Source of the DNA: UBA4416 sp040387555
Lineage (GTDB): Bacteria; Bacteroidota; Bacteroidia; B-17B0; Aurantibacillaceae
NCBI GenBank assembly: GCA_040387555.1
Contig: JAZKDO010000001.1
Coordinates: 186,001 to 250,000, forward strand
DNA length: 64,000 nucleotides
Reading direction: 5' to 3'
The notes below the pieces were generated by a model that saw only the letters and a list, made by a program, of their open reading frames with translations, searched no databases and was not told the DNA's origin. How positions within the stretch are numbered: position 1 is the stretch's first letter; every line of letters begins with the position of its first letter. A program made the position numbers and the translations under genes. This document shows, in pieces, positions 28,996 through 37,953 of this stretch.

Positions 28996-29376
28996 TTAGA
29001 AAGCCGGTGGATGAAAAACAGCGGATGGATTTGTCTGAGGTAATTGCATTAGGTACGAAAAAACAGGTTGTACTTTTGAACCCAAATTTAAAAATGAAAA
29101 AGTCATAAGTCCGGTCCTTAATTCTGATTTCTCGGCTTTATCTTTTATTGAGTTTGAATTGTCGTTCTGTCTTTTGTCCTCTTTTTTAATTTCATTATCA
29201 AGGTGACACTTAGCGGCACAACAATTTTCAGGTTTGTTCTTATTAACACACACCGTTTCTGTTAACTTCTTTTGATTGAATTTAAAATTTAAGAAGATCA
29301 CTGACCTGGCCATGCATTGCCAGCTAAAACTTAAGAGTAGAAAAAGACAAAAAAATATGCGCAGGCTTTTATTCAT
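28996..29376 (-). CDS. Small exported Cys-containing protein, putative metal handling
   Basis: 126 residues with a signal peptide (about 1-23, SWQCMARS). The middle has a cysteine cluster, VCVNKNKPENCCAAKCHLD (about 42-60), followed by a charged Lys/Asp/Asn stretch. Similar small proteins with a CxNKNxP...CxxKC pattern accompany copper-related genes in Bacteroidota, as far as I recall; that link is not proven by this sequence. It starts 1 bp before the obgE stop region, so it may be read through from obgE. Confidence 0.65.
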   Translation of the reverse strand: MNKSLRIFFCLFLLLSFSWQCMARSVIFLNFKFNQKKLTETVCVNKNKPENCCAAKCHLDNEIKKEDKRQNDNSNSIKDKAEKSELRTGLMTFSFLNLGSKVQPVFSYLMQLPQTNPSAVFHPPAF

Positions 29377-29377
29377 T

Positions 29378-30382
29378 TTAATTCAACTGCTCCCACAACA
29401 TATCTTTTAACTGCTGAATATTGTATCCGGTTTGGGAAGAAAAGAAAATGTAAGGAATTTTAAATTTGCCTTTCATACGTTTGTTCAAATCCTTCTCCAG
29501 TTCATTAATGAGTTCTTCATCAATAGTATCACATTTAGAGATTGCTAGGATGCGCTGTTTATCTAATAACTCTGGGTTGTATTGTTTTAATTCGTTCAAT
29601 AAAATTTTATACTCTTCATAAATATTATCGCTTTGGCAACTCACCAAAAACAAAAGACTGGAGTTGCGTTCAATATGCCTTAAAAACCGAACGCCTAACC
29701 CTTTTCCTTCGCTGGCACCTTCAATAATTCCGGGAATATCTGCCATCACAAAACTTTTGTAATCACGGTAAGGTACTATCCCTAGATTAGGAGTTAATGT
29801 GGTAAAAGGATAATTCGCTATTTCTGGTTTAGCAGCAGAAACTACAGAAAGTAAAGTTGATTTTCCTGCATTTGGAAAACCTACTAAACCAACATCAGCT
29901 AACACTTTTAATTCTAAAATTTTCCATTCTTCCTTACCTTCTTCACCAGGTTGAGAATAACGAGGTGTTTGGTTGGTTGGAGATTTAAAATGTGCATTTC
30001 CTCTACCACCCATTCCACCGGGAAGCAAAACAACTTCTTGTCCATCTTCAGTGATCTCACATATAAATTCGCCTGTTTCCAGGTCGCGGGCGATCGTTCC
30101 CAAAGGCACGTCCAACACTTCATCATCTCCCTCTTTACCTGACTTATGGGAAGAACCGCCATCACCGCCTCCTTTTGCGATAATGTGTTTTCTGTATTTT
30201 AAATGAATCAATGTCCAGAACTGTTTATTGCCGCGTAAAATAATGTGCCCGCCTCGTCCACCATCTCCCCCATCTGGCCCACCAAAAGCCGTGAGCTTAT
30301 CGCGGTGTAAATGCGTAGATCCTTTCCCGCCTTTGCCACTGCGGCAACAAATTCTTACGTAATCAACAAAATTAGTATCCAC
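29378..30382 (-). CDS. obgE: GTPase Obg/CgtA
   Basis: 334 residues, starting at a GTG (30380-30382). The glycine-rich Obg domain (1-157) is followed by a GTPase domain with G1 GFPNAGKST (168-176), switch G3 DIPG (215-218) and G4 SKCD (282-285; Ser in place of the usual Asn). It ends soon after the G domain and lacks the long C-terminal extension of some Obg proteins. Obg acts in late 50S ribosome assembly and the stringent response. It is followed 1 bp later by the Cys-rich exported protein gene and preceded by adk. A decayed copy of its last 161 bp lies at 26925-27085. Confidence 0.95.
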   Translation of the reverse strand: MDTNFVDYVRICCRSGKGGKGSTHLHRDKLTAFGGPDGGDGGRGGHIILRGNKQFWTLIHLKYRKHIIAKGGGDGGSSHKSGKEGDDEVLDVPLGTIARDLETGEFICEITEDGQEVVLLPGGMGGRGNAHFKSPTNQTPRYSQPGEEGKEEWKILELKVLADVGLVGFPNAGKSTLLSVVSAAKPEIANYPFTTLTPNLGIVPYRDYKSFVMADIPGIIEGASEGKGLGVRFLRHIERNSSLLFLVSCQSDNIYEEYKILLNELKQYNPELLDKQRILAISKCDTIDEELINELEKDLNKRMKGKFKIPYIFFSSQTGYNIQQLKDMLWEQLN

Positions 30383-30460
30383 ACTTTTTAGATTTAAGAT
30401 TTTAGAAATAAAATTTAAGACTATTTCAACTTAAAATTCATTACCACAAACCTATTCAAA

Positions 30461-31729
30461 TTATTTTTTCTTTTTAGCCGTTTTTTTTTGGCTGGCTTTT
30501 TTTACTATACTTTTCGCAACAGTTTTCTTAACAGCTTTTTTTGAAGATATTTTTTTCGCTACTTTTTTAGGAGCCACTTTTTTAATTACTTTTTTAGCAA
30601 TTATTTTCTTCACCGGCTTATTGGCAGCTAATTTACTGATAGCTTTCTTTATTGCTTTTTTTGCAACTAGTTTTTTTGCAGGCTTTTTTGCAGTTAGTTT
30701 TTTTGCAGTTAGTTTTTTTGGGGCTACTTTACTTATAGCTTTCTTTATTGCTTTTTTTGCAACTAGTTTTTTTGCAGCAACCTTCTTAATAGCTTTTTTT
30801 GCCACCTTTTTTGGTGTAGCTTTTTTAGCAACTGTTTTTTTAGCACCCACTGATTTCTTACCTACTTTCGCTGTAGCCTTCTTAATTGCCTTTTTCGGTT
30901 CAGTTTTTTTTACAGCTTTTTTACCAGCTACTTTTTTCTCTTTATCTGTGTGAAAAAAATTGCTAACAGTTTCTTTTATTTTAGCAATGATCCCTTTTTC
31001 AGGTTTTTTTTCTGTTTTATTACTTTTTCGAACTTCTTCAATATCCTGCTTTAGTTCCTCTGAAATTTCAGTTGCTACTTCAAAATCATTAATGGTAAGG
31101 TCCAAGTGTTCAATATCATTCTCAAGCATGGTCAGTTCAATTTCAGCCAACACAAAAACGATGCGCTCAGTTAATTGAGCAAAAATTGAATCAACCGAAC
31201 CAATTCCATTAATGGAATGAAACTTTGACTGTTCTGAGTAATATTTTTTAAGTGGAAGGGTTTTGTTATTATACTCGTTTACACGGTTTCTAATAATCTC
31301 TTCATTCTGGTCATCTGGTCTTCCGGAATCTTTTCCACGAAGTAACAAACGTTTAACTAGCTCATCATTGTCCACTTCTAAGGCTAGCATAGCACTAATT
31401 GCGGTTCCTTTCTTCTGCAACAAATCATCCAATGCAATAGCCTGTGCTTGGGTGCGCGGAAAACCGTCAAAAATAAATCCATTAGCGTGAGGCGTTAAAT
31501 CTAATTTTGTTTCAATCATTCCAATTACAATATCATCGCTCACTAATTCACCGCGATCCATTGTTTGTTTTGCTTCCATTCCAAGGGCTGTTCCTCTTGC
31601 AATTTCATTACGCAAAATATCTCCGGTTGATAAATGCACCAAACCGTATTTTTCAATTAATTTTTCAGATTGAGTACCCTTTCCTGCTCCTGGAGGTCCA
31701 AATAAAACGATGTTTAACATGTTACTCAT
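30461..31729 (-). CDS. adk: Adenylate kinase fused to a histone-H1-like lysine-rich tail
   Basis: 422 residues, about twice the family length. Residues 1-193 are a complete short-lid adenylate kinase (AMP + ATP to 2 ADP): P-loop GPPGAGKGT (11-19), STGDILR (34-40), FDGFPRT (87-93) and RGKDSGRPDDQ. Residues 195-245 are acidic and probably helical. From about 262 to the end the chain is a repeat of AKK, KKA and VAPKK units; I count about 68 lysines in 161 residues and no arginine, like histone H1-type bacterial DNA-binding proteins. The tail is in frame with no stop. The gene lies between hpt and obgE. Confidence 0.93.
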   Translation of the reverse strand: MSNMLNIVLFGPPGAGKGTQSEKLIEKYGLVHLSTGDILRNEIARGTALGMEAKQTMDRGELVSDDIVIGMIETKLDLTPHANGFIFDGFPRTQAQAIALDDLLQKKGTAISAMLALEVDNDELVKRLLLRGKDSGRPDDQNEEIIRNRVNEYNNKTLPLKKYYSEQSKFHSINGIGSVDSIFAQLTERIVFVLAEIELTMLENDIEHLDLTINDFEVATEISEELKQDIEEVRKSNKTEKKPEKGIIAKIKETVSNFFHTDKEKKVAGKKAVKKTEPKKAIKKATAKVGKKSVGAKKTVAKKATPKKVAKKAIKKVAAKKLVAKKAIKKAISKVAPKKLTAKKLTAKKPAKKLVAKKAIKKAISKLAANKPVKKIIAKKVIKKVAPKKVAKKISSKKAVKKTVAKSIVKKASQKKTAKKKK

Positions 31730-31771
31730 TATTGATGTTTTTATGGTGTATATTTTATATCTGATTGTAAA

Positions 31772-32311
31772 CTATTTCTGCTCTAAAACATAAATCTCTT
31801 TCATGTTTCTTCCAAGTCCATCATAATCCAAACCATAGCCCACTACAAATTCGTTTGGTATTTCCATACCAACGTAATCTACTGTAATAGTTTTTTGGTA
31901 AGCTTCGGGTTTCAATAAAAAAGAGGCCACTTTAATTTGTTTCACTTCTTTTTTTGTAAGAAGCGTTGTTAATTTTTCGAGCGTAATTCCTGTATCTACA
32001 ATATCTTCTACAATTACAACCGTTCGTCCTTTTATTTCTTCGGTTAAACCAATCATCTCGGTAACTGTACCTGTACTGCTTGTTCCATGGTAAGAAGCAA
32101 GTTTAATAAAAGAGATTTCGCATGGAATTGTAACTTCTTTTAACAGGTCTGCTGCAAACATGAAAGAGCCGTTTAAAACCACCAAAAACAAAGGCATATC
32201 TTCTGCCAGGTCCTTGTTTATTTTTTTTGCCATTTGTTTTACACTCTCCAATATTTTATCAGAAGTAATATAGGGTACAAAGGTTTTATCTTTTAAAGTA
32301 ACGCGCTGCAT
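31772..32311 (-). CDS. hpt: Hypoxanthine phosphoribosyltransferase
   Basis: 179 residues from the ATG at 32309-32311; an upstream extension of 43 residues is basic and unlike the family. The PRPP-binding motif VVIVEDIVDTGIT is complete, as are the LNGSFMFAADL and GYGLDYDGLGRN segments. It salvages hypoxanthine and guanine to IMP and GMP. An exact -7 element (TATATTTG, minus strand, 32334-32341) lies 23 bp upstream. It is followed 42 bp later by adk; in some Flavobacteriia the two are reported as a fused gene, which suits this order. Confidence 0.94.
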   Translation of the reverse strand: MQRVTLKDKTFVPYITSDKILESVKQMAKKINKDLAEDMPLFLVVLNGSFMFAADLLKEVTIPCEISFIKLASYHGTSSTGTVTEMIGLTEEIKGRTVVIVEDIVDTGITLEKLTTLLTKKEVKQIKVASFLLKPEAYQKTITVDYVGMEIPNEFVVGYGLDYDGLGRNMKEIYVLEQK

Positions 32312-32445
32312 CAGGGGATTTTTTGTAAAAACACAAATATAACAGAAATTTGATTGAAAAAAGCCTTTGTAGCAATGTTTTAGGGCAAAAGCCTTCATTC
32401 GTATAAGGGAGTAGATGTAAAATTCTATTACATTTGTCAACGTCT

Positions 32446-33792
32446 GTGAAAAACATAATTAAAGATATTCATATCAGGGAAACAATTTTACTGTCAGCTC
32501 CACTGGTATTAACCCAAATTGGGCATATCATTACCGGCATGGTAGATAACATTTTTTTAGGCAGGCTCGGAAAAACCGAGCAAGCGGCGGGTATTCTTTC
32601 TAATAATTTATATATCATTTTACTGGTGTTCAGCATCGGGATGAGCTATGTTTTAACACCAGCCGTTACCGATGCCCATGTAAATAATAATGAAAAAGAA
32701 AAAGCTACGCTCTTTAAAAATTCATTGTTCATTAACATGATCGTAGCTATACTATTATTTATTATCCTTTATTTTTCATCGCCATTATTAGGATATATGC
32801 AGCAGCCGGAAGATGTAGTGAAATTAGCAATACCATTTTTTGATGTATTGATTTTTTCCATCATCCCCATTGCCTTATTTTTTGTGTGCAAGCAATATAC
32901 CGAAGGTCTAAGCAATACAAAAGCAGCGATGTATATCAGTGTTGTAGGAAATGTCCTAAACATTATTTTAAATTACTTACTGATTTATGGCAGATGGGGC
33001 TTACCTGAAATGGGTTATATGGGGTCCTGTTGGGCTACATTTATCTCCCGAGTCATTATGGGAATTGCTTTTTTATGTTATGTTTTTAATCATAGTTCCG
33101 TAAATTCCTTTGCGAAATATTACGGAGAAGTAAAACTAAACGCCCTGCATTTTTGGACATTATTAAAATCAGGATTTGCCTCAGCATTACAGTTTACATT
33201 TGAAGTAGCGGCCTTCGCCATTGCGGGTTTGCTGGCAGGTGTTTTTGGTAAAGAACAAATTGATGCGCATGGAATTGCCTTAAGTTTAGCAGCCTTTACC
33301 TACATGTTTGCCAGCGGTATAGGGAGCGCTACAACTATACGCGTTGGAAATTATTACGCTAAGAATGATTTGGCAAATTTGAAATTAGCCATCATAACTT
33401 CTTACAAATCAGTTATTGTTACCATGGGATTAATGGCCGTACTATTTATCTGCTTCAACACTTTTTTACCCACCATCTTTAGTTCCGACAAGGAAATTAT
33501 CTTAATTTCTTCCAGGCTTTTATTGTTTGCAGCATTATTTCAGTTGTTTGACGGGACACAGGTTGTTGCAATTGGAGCTTTACGTGGCCTTGAAGATTAC
33601 AAATACCCAACCTACATTGCCTTTATAGGATATTGGCTAATGGCTCTCCCACTCTGTTATTTATTCGCTTTTCCATTAGGCTATGGCGTATATGGTGTAT
33701 GGATGGCGCTAAGCCTTGGACTGGGATTTGTAGCGGTAGCGCTTACAATCCGGATCAGGAACTTGATTCGAATAAAGACTATACTAGGATAA
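32446..33792 (+). CDS. MATE-family multidrug/cation efflux transporter
   Basis: 448 residues with about 12 membrane segments in two MatE halves; typical motifs are PLVLTQIGHIITGMVDNIFLG at the first helix and LGAL/GALRGLEDYKYPT in the second half. It exports drugs or organic cations with Na+ or H+. No ATG is available at the start. A TTG at 32434 is possible, but it overlaps an exact -7 element (TACATTTG, 32429-32436), so I prefer the GTG at 32446, only ten bases after it. The 3' end overlaps the convergent unknown gene by 14 bp. Confidence 0.88.
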   Translation: MKNIIKDIHIRETILLSAPLVLTQIGHIITGMVDNIFLGRLGKTEQAAGILSNNLYIILLVFSIGMSYVLTPAVTDAHVNNNEKEKATLFKNSLFINMIVAILLFIILYFSSPLLGYMQQPEDVVKLAIPFFDVLIFSIIPIALFFVCKQYTEGLSNTKAAMYISVVGNVLNIILNYLLIYGRWGLPEMGYMGSCWATFISRVIMGIAFLCYVFNHSSVNSFAKYYGEVKLNALHFWTLLKSGFASALQFTFEVAAFAIAGLLAGVFGKEQIDAHGIALSLAAFTYMFASGIGSATTIRVGNYYAKNDLANLKLAIITSYKSVIVTMGLMAVLFICFNTFLPTIFSSDKEIILISSRLLLFAALFQLFDGTQVVAIGALRGLEDYKYPTYIAFIGYWLMALPLCYLFAFPLGYGVYGVWMALSLGLGFVAVALTIRIRNLIRIKTILG

Positions 33793-34384
33793 AATACAAA
33801 CTCGCCAGTAAAAATAAACCGAAAACGGTTAAGAGTCCATTTACACTTAAGTGTTTGTTGACTTTATAAACAAAAAAGCCAAGCACCAGTGCGATAATGC
33901 AAATGCCAAAAACTGGGTATGTATAGAGATGCCAAAATGTTCTTTCATCGTAATCTAGTTTACCTTTAATAATCTTTTTAAAAACAAAATCCCTTCCTAT
34001 ATAAAATGGTTGCCCATTTTCCGGTTCCTGATATAAATCACTTGTTTTAATCGGCACAACCTCTCCTGAAATAGTTTCAATTTCTATGGAAGAAATAGAT
34101 TGTTTTTGAGCCACATTGTCAAATTTACCATAAGAGCAATTAAAGGTTGTAATTGAAGTAGTTTGCCATTGGTTAAAAACAAGAATACTTAATACGCAAT
34201 ATGATAAAAAAGCTGCTAAGATTATGTTAGCGCGGTTAAAGAATTTATAAAAAACCGTTGCTTTAAAATCTTCTACACGCTTAATTTCCTTTAGCTCTTT
34301 AATCTTTTTAACGTAAAATAATTCTTCCGGTGAGAGCGGAATCCTAGGCTTTCGTCCGGGTTTATCATTTTGCGCTTCTTGCAC
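33779..34384 (-). CDS. Unknown membrane protein
   Basis: 201 residues, starting at GTG. A charged, Lys/Glu-rich N-terminal part (1-45) precedes membrane helices at about 52-71, 152-174 and 183-200, with an extracytoplasmic loop (about 75-145) containing EIETISGEVVPIK. I do not recognise a family. It follows the glycosyltransferase gene by 7 bp and is likely co-transcribed with it; the tail overlaps the convergent MATE gene by 14 bp. Confidence 0.7.
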   Translation of the reverse strand: MQEAQNDKPGRKPRIPLSPEELFYVKKIKELKEIKRVEDFKATVFYKFFNRANIILAAFLSYCVLSILVFNQWQTTSITTFNCSYGKFDNVAQKQSISSIEIETISGEVVPIKTSDLYQEPENGQPFYIGRDFVFKKIIKGKLDYDERTFWHLYTYPVFGICIIALVLGFFVYKVNKHLSVNGLLTVFGLFLLASLYFILV

Positions 34385-34391
34385 TAAAAAA

Positions 34392-35351
34392 CTAAAGATT
34401 AATTTTTTTCTCTAATAAATAATTGTTCCTGTCAGGCGAATTTCTAAGAATCAACTCTCCTATAAAACCTGCCAGAAACAACATGGTTCCAAGGACCATA
34501 GAAGTTAATGAGATGTAAAATGAAGGGCGTTGGGTTAACAAGCGCGCAGGCATATGATTCAAAACATGGTACAATTTATCAATACCTAAATACAAAGCGG
34601 AAAAAAAACCAACTATAAACATTAATGTACCTATCAATCCAAAAAAATGCATGGGGCGTTTTCCGAATTTAGAAAGGAAGGTGATCGTCAATAAATCCAG
34701 GAAACCATTAATAAAACGTTCCCAACCAAACTTACTGACGCCATATTTCCGCGCCTGATGTTGTACTACTTTTTCTCCGATATTATGAAAACCCGCATTT
34801 TTCGCTAACACAGGGATGAAACGATGCATCTCTCCATACACCTCAATACTTTTTACTACTTCTTTTCTATAGGCCTTCAATCCGCAATTCATATCATGTA
34901 ATTTTATACCTGATATTTTTCGGTTGGTCCAGTTATACAATTTTGAAGGAATATTCTTAGTGAATTTGTTGTCAAAACGTTTTTGTTTCCAACCACTTAC
35001 CAAATCGTAATTACCTTCAATGATCATGTTATATAAATCAGGAATTTCGTCAGGAGAATCCTGTAAATCTGCATCCATTGTAATAATTACATCACCCTGA
35101 GCTGCTTCAAAACCAACATGTAAGCCAGGAGATTTCCCATAATTACGTCGGAATTTAATCGCTCTTACATTCAGATGATTGGTTTTAGCAATTGTTTCAA
35201 TTACTTTCCATGACTTATCCTTACTACCGTCATCAATAAATAAAATTTCGTAAGTAAATCCATTTTCATCCATCACACGTTTTATCCAGTCGTGAAGTTC
35301 CGGCAACGATTCTTCTTCGTTAAATAAAGGGATGACAACTGAAATATTCAT
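34392..35351 (-). CDS. Family 2 glycosyltransferase, membrane-anchored
   Basis: 319 residues. The GT2 (DPM1/ArnC-like) domain covers 1-230: VVIPLFNEEESLPEL at 5-19, FIDDGS at 38-43, metal-binding DADLQD at 93-98. Two membrane helices follow (about 235-260 and 280-305). Such enzymes move a sugar from a nucleotide sugar to polyprenyl phosphate on the cytoplasmic face, for glycan or lipid modification; the sugar is not predictable. It is the first gene of a two-gene unit with the unknown membrane protein, divergent from the SRP RNA. Confidence 0.9.
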   Translation of the reverse strand: MNISVVIPLFNEEESLPELHDWIKRVMDENGFTYEILFIDDGSKDKSWKVIETIAKTNHLNVRAIKFRRNYGKSPGLHVGFEAAQGDVIITMDADLQDSPDEIPDLYNMIIEGNYDLVSGWKQKRFDNKFTKNIPSKLYNWTNRKISGIKLHDMNCGLKAYRKEVVKSIEVYGEMHRFIPVLAKNAGFHNIGEKVVQHQARKYGVSKFGWERFINGFLDLLTITFLSKFGKRPMHFFGLIGTLMFIVGFFSALYLGIDKLYHVLNHMPARLLTQRPSFYISLTSMVLGTMLFLAGFIGELILRNSPDRNNYLLEKKINL

Positions 35352-35430
35352 AGAGTGTGATTAATGAAAGCCTAAATATAACTAACATATAATTTTTATC
35401 AAAATTACTCCATTAATGAAATAAATTTTA

Positions 35431-35438
35431 TACTTTTG
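35431..35438 (+). promoter_or_regulatory. -7 element of the SRP RNA promoter
   Basis: TACTTTTG is an exact TAnnTTTG element ending 5 bp before the first base of the RNA stem, as expected for a transcription start at about 35443. No TTG is seen at the -33 distance. Confidence 0.65.
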
Positions 35439-35442
35439 CCGC

Positions 35443-35537
35443 GGGTAAGTCTTTCACGACCAGCTCCTGTCAAATCCCCCAGGATGGGAACATAGCAAGG
35501 GTAGATGGTTGAGCGGTGCGATGAAAGTAGCTTACCC
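35443..35537 (+). ncRNA. ffs: Small signal recognition particle RNA (4.5S-type)
   Basis: A 95-nt RNA closed by a perfect 7-bp terminal stem (GGGTAAG at 35443-35449, CTTACCC at 35531-35537). The centre contains the conserved SRP helix 8 features: CCAGGATGGGAACATAGCAA-type tetraloop region and the GGTGCG asymmetric loop strand. Bacteroidota SRP RNAs share this pattern. It binds Ffh and guides ribosomes making membrane proteins to the membrane. A run of seven T at 35538-35544 acts as terminator. Confidence 0.93.
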
Positions 35538-35590
35538 TTTTTTTGTGCCCTCTTTTTACGTCCCCTTATTAACCTTTAAAATAAACAATC

Positions 35591-37936
35591 ATGAAAGCAA
35601 TTTATGTACTTGTTCTTTTTTTATCCTGTTTGAGCAGTTACTCGCAGGTACTTACCTATTATAGAGATGCAGATTCGGATACATATGGTAATCCATCAAT
35701 GAGCCAAACCTCATCAACTGGCCAGCCAGTTGGTTTTGTGTTGGACAATACGGATTGTAATGATGCAAACCCAAGTATCAATCCCGGAGCTGCTGAAATT
35801 ATTGCCGACGGAATAGATCAGAATTGTAATGGGATGGAAGTGTGCTTTATTGATATCGACAATGATGGATACAGGCTAAATAGCACATCCACTATAAACA
35901 GTGCGAATTTGAGCTGTTTCGATTCTGGAGAAGCTTCTTATAGTGACCCGGTTGGTGATTGTAACGATAATAATTCTAATATTAATCCAGGAAGTCTGGA
36001 AATTTGCAACGGACTAGATGATGATTGCGATGGCTTCATTGATGAAGGAACCACTACTACTTATTACAGGGATTTTGATGCTGATGGGTTTGGGATGGCA
36101 AGTAGTGGCACAACCGTGGCCTGCTCAGCTCCTTCCGGTTATGTATCGAATAATATGGATTGTCATGATGGAAATGCTACTATGTATCCCGGCGCTACCG
36201 AGATTATTGGTGACGGCATAGATCAGAATTGTAATGCGATGGAAGTGTGCTACGCTGATGTTGACAATGATGGATACCGACCAAACAGTACATCAACAGT
36301 AAACAGTTCTGATATGGATTGTGCTGATGCGGGTGAAGCTGTTGTTTCTGACCCTGTTGGTGACTGTAACGATAATAATTCTAATATATATCCAGGACGT
36401 ATGGAAATTTGCAACGGACTGGATGATGATTGCGATGGCTTCGTTGATGAAGGAACGACTACTACTTTTTACAGGGATTTTGATGCTGATGGATATGGCA
36501 TGGCAAGTAGTGGCACAACCGTTGCATGCTCAGCTCCTTCCGGTTATGTACCGAACAATATGGATTGTCATGACGGAAATGCGTCTATGTATCCTGGCGC
36601 TACTGAAATTATCGGTGACGGAATAGATCAGAATTGTACTGCCACGGAAGTGTGCTATGCTGACGTTGACAATGACGGATACAGGCCAAACAGTACATCA
36701 ACAGTAAACAGTTCTGATATGGATTGTGCTGATGCGGGTGAAGCTGTTGTTTCTGACCCTGTTGGTGACTGCAACGATAATAATTCTAATATATATCCAG
36801 GACGTATGGAAATTTGTAACGGACTGGATGATAATTGCGATGGCTTCATTGATGAAGGAACGACTACTACTTTTTACAGAGATTTTGATGCTGATAGTTA
36901 TGGTATGGCAAGCAGCGGCACAACGGTTGCCTGCTCTGCTCCCTCAGGCTATGTCTCAAACAATACAGATTGCAACGACGGAGACGCCAATAGCTATCCA
37001 GGAGCTACTGAAATTATTGGTGATGGAATAGATCAGAATTGTAATGCTATGGAAGTGTGTTATGTTGATTTTGACAATGACGGATACAGGCCGAACAGCA
37101 CGTCAACAGTAAACAGTTCCGATATGGATTGTAACGATGCAGGAGAAGCTGTAAATACAGATCCTATTGATGATTGTAACGATAATGATTTTAATTCTAA
37201 TCCTGGAGTAGTCGATATTTGTAACGGACTAGATGATAATTGCAATAGCCTCATTGATGAGGGGTTGACCACTACTTACTACAGGGATTTTGATACTGAT
37301 GGATATGGCATGTCGAGCAGCGGTACAATTGAGGCATGTACAGCTCCGACTGGTTACGTTGCAAATAACAATGATTGTAATGATGGAGACATAAATATTC
37401 ATCCCGCAGCTGTTGAGATTTGTGATGGCGCTAATGTAGATGAAAACTGCAATGGTTCAGCTGATGATAACGACGCATCTGCTATTAATACTACAATTTT
37501 TTATTTAGACGCTGACGGCGATAGTTTTGGGGTAACATCTAATTCAATTTCCAAATGTGATCCCATTGGATCTTATTCTGTTACTGTGGCAGGCGACTGT
37601 GATGACTCAAATGCCAATATTAATCCAAATAGTTTAGAAATAACCAACGGCTTAGATGACAATTGTGATGGTAATGTCGATGAATTAATAACTTCTATAA
37701 TTGAATTGGCTCCAACAGATAGAATCTATTTTTATCCAAATCCTGCGAGTGATAAAGTTACCGTTGTGGGGATTACCGCTAAAACCAAATATCAAATCAT
37801 CAACTACCTTGGAGCAGTAGTAAAAGAAGAATGCCTTGACGAAGAAAATTCCAGTATTAGCATTGAATCTCTTTCCAATGGGTTATATTATTTAAAACTG
37901 GTTAATGCAAAAGCAATTAAATTGGTAAAAGAATAA
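35591..37936 (+). CDS. Secreted MopE-like repeat protein with T9SS type A sorting domain
   Basis: 781 residues. The signal peptide ends at SYSQ (about 16-19). The body repeats a motif of the type DCNDNNxNxxPGxxEICNGLDDxCDGxxDEG, which matches the MopE-like putative metal-binding motif (PF11617), with YYRDFDADGYGM segments between; the many Asp and paired Cys suggest calcium or copper binding. Residues 712-781 are a type A sorting domain: FYPNPASDKVTV, then a strand-rich stretch and a final LVKE. It is therefore expected on the surface or in the medium through T9SS. No neighbour is functionally linked. Confidence 0.88.
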   Translation: MKAIYVLVLFLSCLSSYSQVLTYYRDADSDTYGNPSMSQTSSTGQPVGFVLDNTDCNDANPSINPGAAEIIADGIDQNCNGMEVCFIDIDNDGYRLNSTSTINSANLSCFDSGEASYSDPVGDCNDNNSNINPGSLEICNGLDDDCDGFIDEGTTTTYYRDFDADGFGMASSGTTVACSAPSGYVSNNMDCHDGNATMYPGATEIIGDGIDQNCNAMEVCYADVDNDGYRPNSTSTVNSSDMDCADAGEAVVSDPVGDCNDNNSNIYPGRMEICNGLDDDCDGFVDEGTTTTFYRDFDADGYGMASSGTTVACSAPSGYVPNNMDCHDGNASMYPGATEIIGDGIDQNCTATEVCYADVDNDGYRPNSTSTVNSSDMDCADAGEAVVSDPVGDCNDNNSNIYPGRMEICNGLDDNCDGFIDEGTTTTFYRDFDADSYGMASSGTTVACSAPSGYVSNNTDCNDGDANSYPGATEIIGDGIDQNCNAMEVCYVDFDNDGYRPNSTSTVNSSDMDCNDAGEAVNTDPIDDCNDNDFNSNPGVVDICNGLDDNCNSLIDEGLTTTYYRDFDTDGYGMSSSGTIEACTAPTGYVANNNDCNDGDINIHPAAVEICDGANVDENCNGSADDNDASAINTTIFYLDADGDSFGVTSNSISKCDPIGSYSVTVAGDCDDSNANINPNSLEITNGLDDNCDGNVDELITSIIELAPTDRIYFYPNPASDKVTVVGITAKTKYQIINYLGAVVKEECLDEENSSISIESLSNGLYYLKLVNAKAIKLVKE
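35842..37461 (+). repeat. Four 405-bp coding repeats
   Basis: The start of each unit (GAAGTGTGCTxxxxTGAT-type sequence) recurs at 35842, 36247, 36652 and 37057, exactly 405 bp (135 codons) apart. Units two and three are nearly identical at DNA level, so the array is a recent or recombining one. Confidence 0.9.
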
Positions 37937-37953
37937 ACTCGCTTCTATTAATT

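Noticed and set aside
30621..30953. A plus-strand frame coding a hydrophobic Phe/Ala-rich protein
   Set aside because: It is the reverse complement of the Lys/Ala repeat tail of adenylate kinase; AAA/GCT codons read backward give Phe and Ala. No independent evidence for a gene.
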